This document shows, one piece after another, positions 41,833 through 52,801 of a stretch of 64,000 nucleotides of DNA. The stretch comes from Flectonema sp. DT1601 (Eukaryota > Euglenozoa > Diplonemea > Diplonemida > Diplonemidae). Below the pieces are notes generated by a model. The model was not told where the DNA came from, did no database searches, and saw only the letters and a program-made list of their open reading frames with translations. Position numbers and translations under genes: made by a program. The stretch covers positions 248,001-312,000 of the forward strand of contig OZ025830.1 of assembly GCA_964019425.1 (NCBI GenBank), in the 5' to 3' direction. Numbering within the stretch: the first letter of the stretch is position 1; each line of letters starts with the position of its first letter.

Positions 41833-42361
41833 TTTGTAAAGAGGGTGCTAAGGTAAGAACTGATGAGAACGAATGCTGAAGTAATCCTTAATCTCAAAAC
41901 AATTTGCGACAGTGTCGCATACAAACAACTAAGATTTTCCTTTCGAACAATCAAAACCTGTCTAACGATGCCTTCCTTTTCGGTACTGTACCTACAAGTG
42001 CGGTACAAACATGAAACGAGCTTATATAAGTATTGGTAGCCTGTTTTGTGGAACGAAAATAACAACGATTATGTGACTCGGGATAATTTTCCATCCGACG
42101 TCGTCGGCTAATTTGCGTGTTTTTTTTTTCCTTTTTTTTCTTCTTTTTTTCCCCCTCTGCTACCTAGTAAAAGGGCAGGTGGAATACCTCATACAAATCG
42201 TAATAAGTTCTGGATATTGTATTGTTGTAATAAGTGTGCGAGTAACGCTTATTCACCAAATGGGTGGTAAGTTTTTATAAAGAGTTGGCAAGACACGATG
42301 GCACTTGTTTCTTTTCTGTGCTTTGTTCAATAATTGCGTGAGTCACATAAGAGCTTTCTGT

Positions 42362-42643
42362 TTAGCACTTACCGAAGGAGTCCTTACGGACCATCCACTG
42401 ACCATCAGAGCCGTCCAACTTCATGGTGAACGTTCCCTTGAAGTTTGGACCACCTCCAGCAATGTTACCGTCGACTTCGAGAGTCCACAAGTCACTTCCT
42501 GGCTGCTGGGTGGCTGAGATCTTTGAGTATCCAATGTTCTTCTTGTCAGCGATCTTGTATCCCAACTCAGCATCGCTGTACTTCATCAACCAGTTGTCGA
42601 GGGAGTTGGTCATCTCCTCCTGGCGCTTCTGTTGGTCAGACAT
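42362..42643 (-). CDS. Tandem array gene, copy 4
   Basis: By eye identical to copy 1 over the whole coding sequence and leader, while the flanks on both sides do not align. The leader starts after the acceptor TTCTTCTTACAG. The distance from the copy 3 start to this start is 811 bases, the largest in the array. Confidence 0.85.
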   Translation of the reverse strand: MSDQQKRQEEMTNSLDNWLMKYSDAELGYKIADKKNIGYSKISATQQPGSDLWTLEVDGNIAGGGPNFKGTFTMKLDGSDGQWMVRKDSFGKC

Positions 42644-43071
42644 TTTGTAAAGAGGGTGTTAAGGTAAGAACTGTAAGAAGAACATTTAAAGATAATTTCT
42701 GATTTCTATCAGGTGACTTATCGTTGAGGAAAACTAGTTCTGATAATCTCCATCATCTGTCTGCGATGACATAGAACTGAGATCCTTATTTATGAATAAT
42801 TACTGCAAGGGAAAAAAACAGTTACCACTCGAAGATCCAATGTCACTCCTTTCCACTCATCGACCTAACGACGTAAGGAACACCAATAAAGGAAAAAAAC
42901 GCGGAGGAAAAAAGACCCTTCTCTCTCTTTGCTTTATTTTTATTTTATTTTTTTTTGCTTTTTTTGGTTGTTTTTTTCCAAAGAGAGAGCCCCAAAAACA
43001 ATAGTTGTACTAATGTCCAGATAGCTTATGCCAACCTGTTCTCCGCATTGTATGTAATACGCGCTAGCTGT

Positions 43072-43353
43072 TTAGCACTTACCGAAGGAGTCCTTACGGA
43101 CCATCCACTGACCATCAGAGCCGTCCAACTTCATGGTGAACGTTCCCTTGAAGTTTGGACCACCTCCAGCAATGTTACCGTCGACTTCGAGAGTCCACAA
43201 GTCACTTCCTGGCTGTTGGGTGGCTGAGATCTTCGAGTATCCAATGTTCTTCTTGTCAGCGATCTTGTATCCCAACTCAGCATCGCTGTACTTCATCAAC
43301 CAGTTGTCGAGGGAGTTGGTCATCTCCTCCTGGCGCTTCTGTTGGTCAGACAT
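43072..43353 (-). CDS. Tandem array gene, copy 5 (first in transcription order)
   Basis: The protein is identical to copy 1 and the DNA matches copy 3 at both silent sites. The leader differs most (TTTTAACGTTTTAACACCC) but still begins at an acceptor, CCCCTGTCTCAG, and shares ACACCCTCTTTACAAAATG before the start. It is the most upstream copy on the minus strand, after the CEP44-like gene. Confidence 0.85.
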   Translation of the reverse strand: MSDQQKRQEEMTNSLDNWLMKYSDAELGYKIADKKNIGYSKISATQQPGSDLWTLEVDGNIAGGGPNFKGTFTMKLDGSDGQWMVRKDSFGKC

Positions 43354-44099
43354 TTTGTAAAGAGGGTGTTAAAACGTTAAAACTGAGACAGGGGATGAAA
43401 AGTATTTCAAAATAATATCATCACTCACCACACCAAATAAAAACTTCTGCGAAGAAGCCCCAGGCACTAAATAGAGAGGAACAAACGAACGAACTATTAT
43501 GTTTTAGAAGGCTGGAAGTAACAAAAAAAAAAAAAGGCAAAAAAAAAAAATGTCATCAAACTTCATTCCGAAGTAAGACTCAATAAAAGTGTAAGAAAAG
43601 AACTTGGATTTCGAGTGCTGTAATCAGCACGACTAACCGATTTTAAAGGCAAATACAAAAAAAAAAAAAAAAAAAACTATCAGAAGGAGATATACACTAT
43701 AAAAAGACTCAACAGCAGTCCAATCCAGTAGTTTTTTGATAACGCGATTTATAGCCACACACATATATTTTTAAGGCTTTAAATAATCATCGAAATCAGA
43801 ATACTTCGTGGATTGGTTTTGCTCATGTTTGGTCTAAAGGTCTACAAGCGATTATGAATTACAAAAACTTGTTTAGCGTCAAAGAGAAGGAAGATTTGAC
43901 GACTTGAAAAAATACATAATAACATGGCTTATGAGAAATAAACAAAAAAAAGAAATAATTCAAATTATAAAAAAAAAAAAAAAAAAAGGGAAAGGAATAT
44001 ATTTTTAAAAAAAGCTATCCACACCAAGGGACGAATTTTGCACAAAACCAGACAGCAACCCAAAAGCTACAGAACCGTACAAATAAAAAAAGACCGTCA
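43354..44099. other. Intergenic between array and CEP44-like gene
   Basis: A/T-rich with A-runs (43658-43676, 43969-43987). It holds the leader and acceptor of copy 5 and the 3' flank of the CEP44-like gene. No further copy of the array gene or its fragments is visible. Confidence 0.5.
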
Positions 44100-47000
44100 C
44101 TACTTTTTGTGAATATCCGTCAGTAGTGCAGTCAACGCTGCGAATTGCTGACCGAAGGTATCGCGTTGCAGTTTTGACTCCTCTCGTATAACAGAAAGTA
44201 CGTCTTCAAGTGCAGTAACTCTTTCGGATAATTGTTTTACTAATTCAGGATCGTTATTGTCTTGTTTGTTAATATTATTCTGACTGTTTGTTTTAATAGT
44301 TTGAACACTATCAGTGCTGGAGTCATGACGTGAATCAGTCGAGCCATTATGAACAACACCTGGAGGGGTAACCCTCCCACGAGTTGTTACCTGACTACTG
44401 GTTCTGAGTGGATGAATAGTTTCAGTACTTGAGCCATGTCCAGTCGATCTGTTTCGAAGCTGTCGAATGCGATTGTTGTTTGCTATTGGTTGAATACTTT
44501 CAGTGCTGGAGCCGTGACGTGAGTCTGTTGAGCGATTTCTTACTTTTGTTGTTTTAGAAACAACGTCTGGAGTACTCCTCCCTCGTGAAGTAAGTTGCCG
44601 ACCTTCTTTAATCATTTTAATACTCTCAGTACTTGAACCATTATCAACTATCTTTGGTTTGAGTCTCGTCTTCGTTTTGAGACCTTCGCTGTTTGTTCTA
44701 ACGAATCTTGTGGCGGAAGCCTTCTCAGAATCTAAACTTCTGGCTCTCAAGGTCTTCATGTTGTCGCTGATTACATTCTTATTCGATGAATGTACTATTC
44801 TTCTTTTGTTTAATTCTTTCACTGTCGTAATGCTGTCGGTACTTGAGCCATCTCTCATGTAGTTGTTGAGACGTTTATTGTTCACAGATTTGGTTGTCTT
44901 CGAGCTCTCAGTGTGGGAAGTATCTCTCGTGTGAGTCGATTGAATTTCACAACTCTTAGCTCTGTGAGGTTTGGTATTCGTTTGGTCAAGATTAGACTTA
45001 TGTCGTGATAGTATTCTAGGGCTGTTTATTACTTTAGCTTCTGCTGTGTGACTACCAGGGCGAGTGTTTTGGGTCTGGAGTCTGCTAATTCCCTCATTTC
45101 TATTTCTAGAACCATTTCTTTGTGATGATAATCCAGAAGCTGCACAAAGACTGTTTCGAGTACTAAGTAGTTGTGGATCACAGCTGTTTGCTCTGGTAAT
45201 CTGATTGTTGCCTTTATTTGGTCTTATCGTTCTCACATTCTCAGTACTCGAACCTTCTCTTGTGTGGGTTGATTGAGAATCGTAGCTCTTTGCTCTGACA
45301 GACTTGTCAGAAGTCTTGACGTCTCTTGTTCTGGTTCTCGGACTTCCGATTGTTCTCACACTCTCTGTGCTGGAACTATCCCTGGTGCGGGTAGATTGCA
45401 AGTCACGACTCTTAGTCCTGACTGACCTGTCTTCAGTTTTTATACGAGTAGTCATCAACTTAGTAGTTTTATTATTATCATTAAGAGGTCTGTTATAAAA
45501 GGATGTTGTCGGAGTTGATTTCGGTGCGTCGCAGCTTCGCGCTCTTGGGGTTGAATCCTTATGTTGACCGACGTTTTCACATTGTTGCGTTTGCTGGATA
45601 CTTTTGTTAATAGTTAACTGTGACTTCGATAAACTATCCGAGTCATGACTGTGTGTCCTTCTTGATAAGTTACTAAACTCATCACTTCTCATTAGACCAG
45701 AAATACAACGGAGACTGTCTGACCTCACTGTCTTAGAACGAAGTGTATTATTCCTTCGTCTAGATTGGTTATGAATCCCCAATGGGGTGCAAGTTGCTTC
45801 TTCATTTGCAGCAGTGAGTGCTACAGGAATCTTCCGAGCCAGGATTGAACTTGACAGTACAAGTGATGAACTTAATGATTGCGATTGCGTAGTTGGCAAT
45901 AAGTCATTCGGTGAAGACTTTCGTAGGACCTGAAGAGAAAGGGGACTCTTACTCCGCTGGTCAACGATATCGACAGGAATGTCGTTGTCGATGATGGTTC
46001 GAGTTGCTGACGTGAGGCAAGCCATGTCTTTTTGTTTTGTAAATACGTCATCATCATGATCATCTTCAGCTACTAATGGATCACAATGATCAACATTGAA
46101 AGGAAGAGTTAATATTGACTTCCGTGGTACTGATGGTGGACTCTTGGGTTGTCTTCGAATCCCCCATTCGAATCCAAGTAGAGAGTTCCTGTGAGTTTCC
46201 GCTGTTTCTACTTTAGCCAGATCTGCTAATTTAATAGACTTTCCGAAATCGATATTTGCAACTTGTCGTTGATGTTCACTTTGAGTCTCGTCTTGACATC
46301 CTTTTTTGCAAAGTACGATTCTGCTTGATGGATATTTACTTTCTAACTTACGCTTTACAGCACTTATTATCATTCTTCTCTGTACCCAATATGAGCTTCT
46401 TGATTCTGAACTCTCTCTTGGTGGAGCTTTATGATACTTTTCAAACAGATTTATCATTTCGGAATGTTCTTTGTCGCATGTTGGATTTGCGACTCTGCGA
46501 ACATTTTTAATAATATTCTTCTCTATAAATTCAGTGAAGAATTTAATGTGAACTACTGGAGAGCCCTCAATGACTTGAGCAGTAGTAGTACTAACAGGTG
46601 AATGAGGATCTGACAACCATGACTCGCCTATAACAGAATTTGGAGGCGACGGTGGAAGCTGACTGTCACCAACGCTTTTACTTCTACCGTCGTGTTTTGG
46701 TAGCTTATTGTCAAATGATCTTTTTAGAGGAACAGTTCTGCATCTGCTTTGTCTTGAGAATGGTATTTTACACAAAGAAGCAATATCAGCAGCAGGTCGT
46801 TTATTTATTAAACTGTCACGCAAACCCATTCCCGAAGGAAGCGATACCAACTCCTGTGTTTTACTATGATTCCTTACGAGTTCTGGTTGTTCATTCCAAG
46901 CAGTTTTTCTTTCCAAATTAACAGTTTGACTCAGTCGGTGTTTGAGAGAAGTATAAATCTCTTCTTTAAATCCCTCAGTGTCTAGTAATGATATTTTATT

Positions 47001-49270
47001 CTTTGAAGGTGGATGATTGATGTTTTGATCAAAGATAACATCTTCTTCATGCTTTATGGAGTCGATGGTGCTGATACTGTCGTTTAACAAGTCACTGTGA
47101 CTATTATCAAGTAAGTTCGTACCTCCATTGATATCGTCAATAGTACTCACGTTAAGAGTTCCTAAAGGTGTAATCACAGTCGTTTTAGAAAGTGGATCAT
47201 TTAGTTTAGTACACCCCGTAGAACTAGGAGAACCCTCACTGCTGTCATCAACAGTAATATCAATCGATCCAGTGCTTGGTAAAGAAGCAGATAAATACTC
47301 TTCAGACTGACTCAAGTCACTAAAACTAAAAAGACAATTATCTACAAAACAATGTTCTCGAATACGAGGGATGTCGTAGTTTCCTACTATTTGTAATTTA
47401 AACCCATCGTGGGCTGTAATTCTTGCGACAGATGTATCTGGGAGTACCCTTCCACGTTTGTGTATAACTGAACCAGACACAATAAGTTCTTTGTAGTCGG
47501 AGTGCTCTTCTCTGCAGGTTTCTAGCAATTCATTACAAAGGTCTCTCTTGTCAAGTTCACGTGTTGTGATGTAGTAGCCTGCAAGTAGTTTGAATTCAGT
47601 CAGCGTCAGCATGTCATTCGATTTTGAGATTGGATCGGGAAGAGGACTTTTTGGAAATTTATAAATACCTCTCTCATTGTTGTTTCTATTATTCGATATT
47701 GATTCCGAAGCGAAATTCCATTGCACCACCTGATGTCTGTTTTTAAAACTACTTTCTTGAAATGAATTAGTTTTGCAACGCCGAAGCCAACTCTTCTTCT
47801 GTTTAAATTGTTCTTGAAGCTCAGATTCTTCTTTCGTTAATTGCGAATGATGTTGACTAACGAATCGCAGAATGTCAATAAGAGTGCCCACCTGTTTGTT
47901 TTAGTCTTAAGGTTTTTTTCAATTACACGAAACCCTCGGGTATATGCAGCTGTTGAACACTTGACATATAATGTTTTACATATCGAAGTGTATTCTATCA
48001 ACTCTGATTCCACAATCACGAGCTAATACTGATAATGCTAATACAAAAACCAAGGGAGGTAATGCTAGTAGGAGATCCGAAACAGAGCTAGACACCCTAC
48101 AAGCCAATTCCCAACACAGATGCTAACAGTAAGATTCAGGATATCACCGTTATGAACGTGCTTACGAGAAACAGCACCAGGGAAAGCAGAACAACTGTCG
48201 GCACTTTGAAAGAGACCACATCTCAAAGTCTCAACTTCTGCCATTACCACAAGCCGATTAACAAACAGCAGGTGGGTACATTTGAAGTTTCAGGGAGGGC
48301 TGAGAATAATCTTCCATGGGTTCTCCCATGATGAACTGATGGAATGCAATTCGTCATGGAATTTACCCATGGGTTTGGTTTGTCAGGTTGGTTGGTTTCC
48401 CATCTGTACAACACCACGATCACGAAATAGTTTTATTAACCACATATGACACTCAATGCTGACAGGTGATTGATGAGGAGAATGAAATCAGAGTTAGCAG
48501 AGTTCAGTTGACATCTCAAAGTCTCAACTTCTGCCATTACCACAAGCTGATTAACAAACAGCAGGTGGGTACATTTGAAGTTTCAGGGATATCAGAGTGG
48601 TTCATGGTATGTTAATATCAGGTGTGTGCTTACAACAAACAGGAACAGAGAAAGCAGAACAACTGTCGGCACTTTGAAAGAGACCACATCTCAAAGTCTC
48701 AACTTCTGCCATTACCACAAGCCGATTAACAAACAGCAGGTGGGTACATTTGAAGTTTCAGGGAAAGCGAAGTGTGAAGAATACAAAGCTTTAATACGAA
48801 ACATTGTGAGCAAAAAAAACGAGAGAAAAAAAAAACAACACACCTTCCTATCTGCATTACCGTTCTGAAGGAATGAGTCAGCAGCAAGACCGGGAGCATA
48901 TCGATACTCGTGTCCCAGAACTGTCCAAATTATCCGAATAAAAATACAGTCGTCAGGGGAAACAAAGAACCAGTCGTGGTTTGTATACAGTCTCTCAAGA
49001 ACCTGTTTTTTTTTCTTTTTTTCCCCAACAAGTCATTCACCAGAAGAGACATCAAGGTACAGTCCCTTTGATTTGTTATTTAAAGAAATGATATCAAACC
49101 TTTGGTGACATCCCACACATTATTAATCTCATGATGAACACAAACGGCCTCGGATCACCAACAACTATCTGAGAGCGTTCGATCTCCCCCTCAAGTGGCT
49201 CCTTCACTCCAGCATGTCTCATACATGACAGCAGTTTTTCAAAATTTCTCTCTCCTCTCTTCGACAACAT
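44100..49270 (-). CDS. CEP44-like centriole protein, large Ser/Thr-rich, satellite in intron 2
   Basis: 1373 aa from exons 49100-49270, 48844-49002 and 44100-47891; both junctions are phase 0. Intron 1 is 97 bases (GTTTGA...AAACAG); intron 2 is 952 bases (GTGTGT...AAACAG) and contains satellite units. Residues 1-135 resemble the CEP44 N-terminal domain: NFEKLLSCMRHAG, QIVVGDPRPFVFIM, DDCIFIRIIWTVLGHEYRY, and across the second junction FLQNGNADRK followed by VGTLIDILRFVSQHH. This parallels human CEP44 F-I-Q-C-G-F-A-E...D-I-L-N-C-V. CEP44 is a centriole-to-centrosome conversion protein. The rest is disordered, with at least eight (R/G)x(G/S)SST(E/D)(S/T) repeats between about 900 and 1300, and ends in a short coiled coil. 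Without the two small exons the protein would lack its only recognisable domain and an ATG. Confidence 0.8.
48160..48770. repeat. Satellite units inside CEP44-like intron 2
   Basis: About 1.3 units of the same 470-bp satellite as at 36902-39490, in the same orientation. A diverged section (about 48130-48180) fades into unique sequence on the left. The unit boundary GACATCTCAAAG lies at 48510. Similarity stops after GTTTCAGGGA near 48766. The module order and the CATGGG-TTCT-CCCATG hairpin are retained. Confidence 0.9.
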
Positions 49271-49885
49271 AGCTCAGAAAGAACCTGTTTAAAAAACGAG
49301 TACGAATTATTAATATCAATAAAAAAACAGCATAAAATAAACGCTTTTTATTATTTATATTATTTTTTTTCGGGGGGGAAAGACTGTTTGATTAGGTTCA
49401 TACGAATATATAAATCTCTTGTATTGTATCAGAACTCAATAATAAAATTAAAAAAAAACTCATGACACAAGTGACTAAAATGTTCTCTGCAATTGACGTA
49501 CTTGCTCTACATTATAATCAATGTTTCTAACTTATCGGCATACATGTCTCTTTTTTCGGGGGTAACTTGATGAATAACCTGTCTTCGTGGTAAAAATATA
49601 AAATTAATCAAAATTTCGTCTCAATAAAGTCACAAAAGCAGAGCAATACTTTAGTAGTTACCAAAACTACACTAACTACCAACTGGAAGAAAACAGCCGA
49701 GACAGTCCGGCAATACACTTGATATAAACTTAATCTTCAATTGGAGTGACACTGACCAGGGAAGTTCCGCAAGAAATCCAAACGATATCAAGCAGGCAGG
49801 TACACGGCAGCCAATAACTAAGAGCTTACAAAAGCTTTTTAATTAAACAGATAAAGTAATATTTAAAGATGAACTGAGTTGCTTT

Positions 49886-49923
<38 letters not shown>

Positions 49924-49948
49924 ATGACGATGAGATGCATAAAGGAAT
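49271..49948. other. Intergenic with 35-T run
   Basis: Holds the acceptor of the CEP44-like gene (TTTTTTAAACAG on the minus strand, near 49285) and a T-run at 49888-49922 just downstream of the Pcf11-like stop codon. Nothing else recognised. Confidence 0.5.
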
Positions 49949-52371
49949 TTAGAAGAAAGTGGTACTATCATCTACCTGTTCCTCAGCTACTTTCGGAACA
50001 GGTCTTGGAGGAGGTGGTGTAGCCATAGTGTTATTATTAAAAGAGAATTCCTGTTGTCCAGCATGCTGAGCATCATTCCTGTCGTAACCAATAGCAGGAA
50101 GGTTAGAGGCTGTAGGCATTGGATTGTTAACTTTCCACTCAATAGAAGATGCCGCCATTCTAAGAAGTTTTGTTTTATCACCGGTGTCTTCAGTACCGAT
50201 AGTAGATAACACTTGGCTCATTGTTAGAGGTGCGGCAGTGTCTTCACTCTTATCATAATCATCATCACTGTCTCTGTCAGAATCTGGAGGATTGTCGCTA
50301 TCTCTGTCGCTATCACAGAATACAAATCCTGGTGACGCACACTCCTTTGGTCTAATTTTACAACTACCAAACCTTGGTGGTTTCGGAGGTGGTGTTTTAT
50401 AAGCATCCAAGAATGGTCCAGTCATTGCTTCAAATTCACCAAATTCCATATAACCGACTGGAAGTCTGTATAGATTCGTTCCTACGGCTTCAAGAAACTT
50501 AACCTGTTTTTTGGTATTTCAGTAATGTTAAAGTTATATTTAGAATCTGATATAGTTTATAAAGTTGTCAATACCATTGGTTTGTCTTCTTGATCGATGA
50601 CAATGTCTGCCGATGTTTCGACTTGTTTTTCCATCATCCAACTGTGGTGTTGTTGTTGTTGGTGTTGTTGTTTTTTTAAAGATTTTCTATTCTCAATATC
50701 ATACCTTGTGTGAATGGCTTTGACAGCGCGGAGAACGTGAGTCCAATCACTCTTTTTTGAATATTTTGTTCTAAATCCGTCAGCTGCGGTGTCAATTAGT
50801 TTTCCCAAGTACTCGATATCGTCATCATCGATACCAGTCACATCCATCTCTTGGAGGTTTTGCAAAATTCGATAACTCATCGCACTTATTTGAGCAATCT
50901 GTTTGGTGAGTTAGTTTTGGTTTATCTGATGGTATTAATGTTAAATAAGAACACAAAGAATGTATCATACTGTACTCTGACCTTTACCTTCTTTACCAAG
51001 AAGCATTTGCATTCCAATACACATCTTTGAGTTTCTATGTTTTGGAAGATTGTGGCCAGGAACAACTTTACCACATTCAGGACAAGTTGTACCCAACCAT
51101 GATGGTGTTTCACCGGGTTCTGGAGGTGCGTCATCAGCAAGTCTAATGATAATACGACCTTCTTCTCTGGTTACACGGAATGTTGTGGGTGTGTGGACAT
51201 CAATAAACTCTCTTACGGATTTAATTCTGTTGGCCAGAGATTTAATTTCTGGAATCTTGTTGTTCAGTCGGCTGAGCTCAATGGCTCCACCGGTTTCCTT
51301 TACGACTTCCCTCAAAAATATAACTCCGTCCACGTAGTTACCAATCTGTACATCAGTATCGGCTTCTCTCGGGAACGATGTAGGCATAACTGGCCATTTC
51401 TTTTCGTCGACTTTTGGAGCAACGAAACGGGCGTTTACTATCATCCTGCTAAGTCGTTTTTTGTATACGTGTCGTATCTTACGTCTGTCAGTTTCATTAA
51501 GATCCAACTCGTCATCAGCATCGTCTTCCTTCTTGCGTTTAGCATTCGCTAGGATTTCTCTGAGTTTCTTTTGTTTTTCAATAACATAACTCGCAACGTG
51601 ATCAACAGGGACAGGTTTTGTATGCCCAAGTGGTGCTCCTGGAGCAGGTCGCGGAACAGGTACAGAAATATCTGCAAAAGCAGGAGGAGCAACCTCATCC
51701 TGAGTAGGAGGTCGAAGTGGTACTTCTCCAGCACGGTTACGTAACTCATCCTGGTTACGACTCTCCCAAGAGTCTAGTGGACCAGAGTTTTGGATCTCAA
51801 CACGCTCACGTGGTGGTCTTCTTGGAGGAGGGTTAGCATTACGAGGTACATCACCTCCAGCTAATGGAATATCAGCGTCTCTAAATCCTGAAGTTCTTTC
51901 ATCACCGTAGATATCAGTTCTGATGAAGTCACGATCACGATTAGGATGGGATTCCTGAGCAGGTCGTCTATCTCTGTAGTCATCTTGTGGTTGAGCTGCT
52001 TGAAGGATTTGTTCAACGTCATCATCTCCGAATAGCTGTCTCCAGGTGTCAATCATTCTACGGTACTTTGCTGCTGCTATACCATCAGACCATGGGATGT
52101 GATTCATAGCTAGTTGAACTATGTCTCGTTGAACTCTTGGAGCTACTGTTGTTCTACCAAAACTAGTCGTCTTCATCACAGCGTCTAATAGATACCATCC
52201 TGCTAACTTTTCTTTACCATCGGTATCTCTAATCTTTCTATACATTACATCAACAACCATCTCAGCTGACCCAGCATAGTCTGATGCCTCTTTAGCCAGG
52301 TTCTTAATTAAACCACTGTTAGGCTCCTGAAGAGCCATAACACGCCCGACGTATGCCTGAAGCTGCGACAT
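49949..52371 (-). CDS. Pcf11-like CID-domain protein, mRNA 3'-end processing
   Basis: 759 aa from exons 50971-52371, 50575-50898 and 49949-50503 (introns of 72 and 71 bases; donors GTATGA and GTATTG; acceptors AAACAG; both phase 0). Residues 1-130 form a CTD-interacting-domain-like helical bundle (LIKNLAKEASDYAGSAEMVV, KLAGWYLLDAVMKT, KYRRMIDTWRQLFGDDDVE). Proline-rich and charged segments follow, then a Pcf11-type zinc finger near 435-456 (TCPECGKVVPGHNLPKHRNS, then K-M-C). The C-terminal exons encode a Gln-rich stretch and an acidic D/S-rich segment. Pcf11 bridges the polymerase tail and the cleavage machinery; in polycistronic systems 3'-end cleavage is coupled to downstream trans-splicing. 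Rtt103/SCAF-type CID proteins are the alternative. The ATG at 52371 lies 12 bases after TTTTTTTCTTCAACAG. Confidence 0.85.
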
Positions 52372-52801
52372 TATTGAGCCAGTCTGTTGAAGAAAAAAAG
52401 TTATACAAAATTAAAAGAGACAGGGTGACTAGTACTAAACTGCTCAACTTTTCTCGGGTAATAAATTCATCTAACCACCGTGTGAGGGTTGAAGGGGGGG
52501 TAAAGGAACTTGTTAGTATCAACGAAAACACTTCTAACATTATTTTATATAAAAAATGACAGCCGCATGTGGCTTTAAGCAGATACACTGGACCGAACGG
52601 AATATGTGATATTATTTTTTCATTTTTTTTGTTTTTACGTAATATTTAAAACAGTGAGAAGCCTACTCTGACCATATCGGTCTTTTAGGTGTCTGTTTAC
52701 TATTTTTAGCCTGGAACAAGTATGCCACTTTGGCTTAATATTACATTGGCCGTGGAAGACCATTTTGTCATCAGTCTGGTTCACAATTATATGTGACTAG
52801 A
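52372..52801. other. Intergenic, nothing recognised
   Basis: 430 bases with a T-rich tract near 52615-52635. Contains the Pcf11-like acceptor and the uL24m 3' flank. Confidence 0.5.

Noticed and set aside
40213-43415. Plus-strand ORFs opposite the five array genes
   Set aside because: They are mirror readings of the conserved minus-strand coding sequence; the leader, acceptor and stop boundaries fit the minus strand only.
47837-48026. Alternative first exon for the CEP44-like gene just upstream of 47891
   Set aside because: The open stretch is out of phase with the main exon, whereas exons at 49100-49270 and 48844-49002 fit in phase and complete a recognisable domain.
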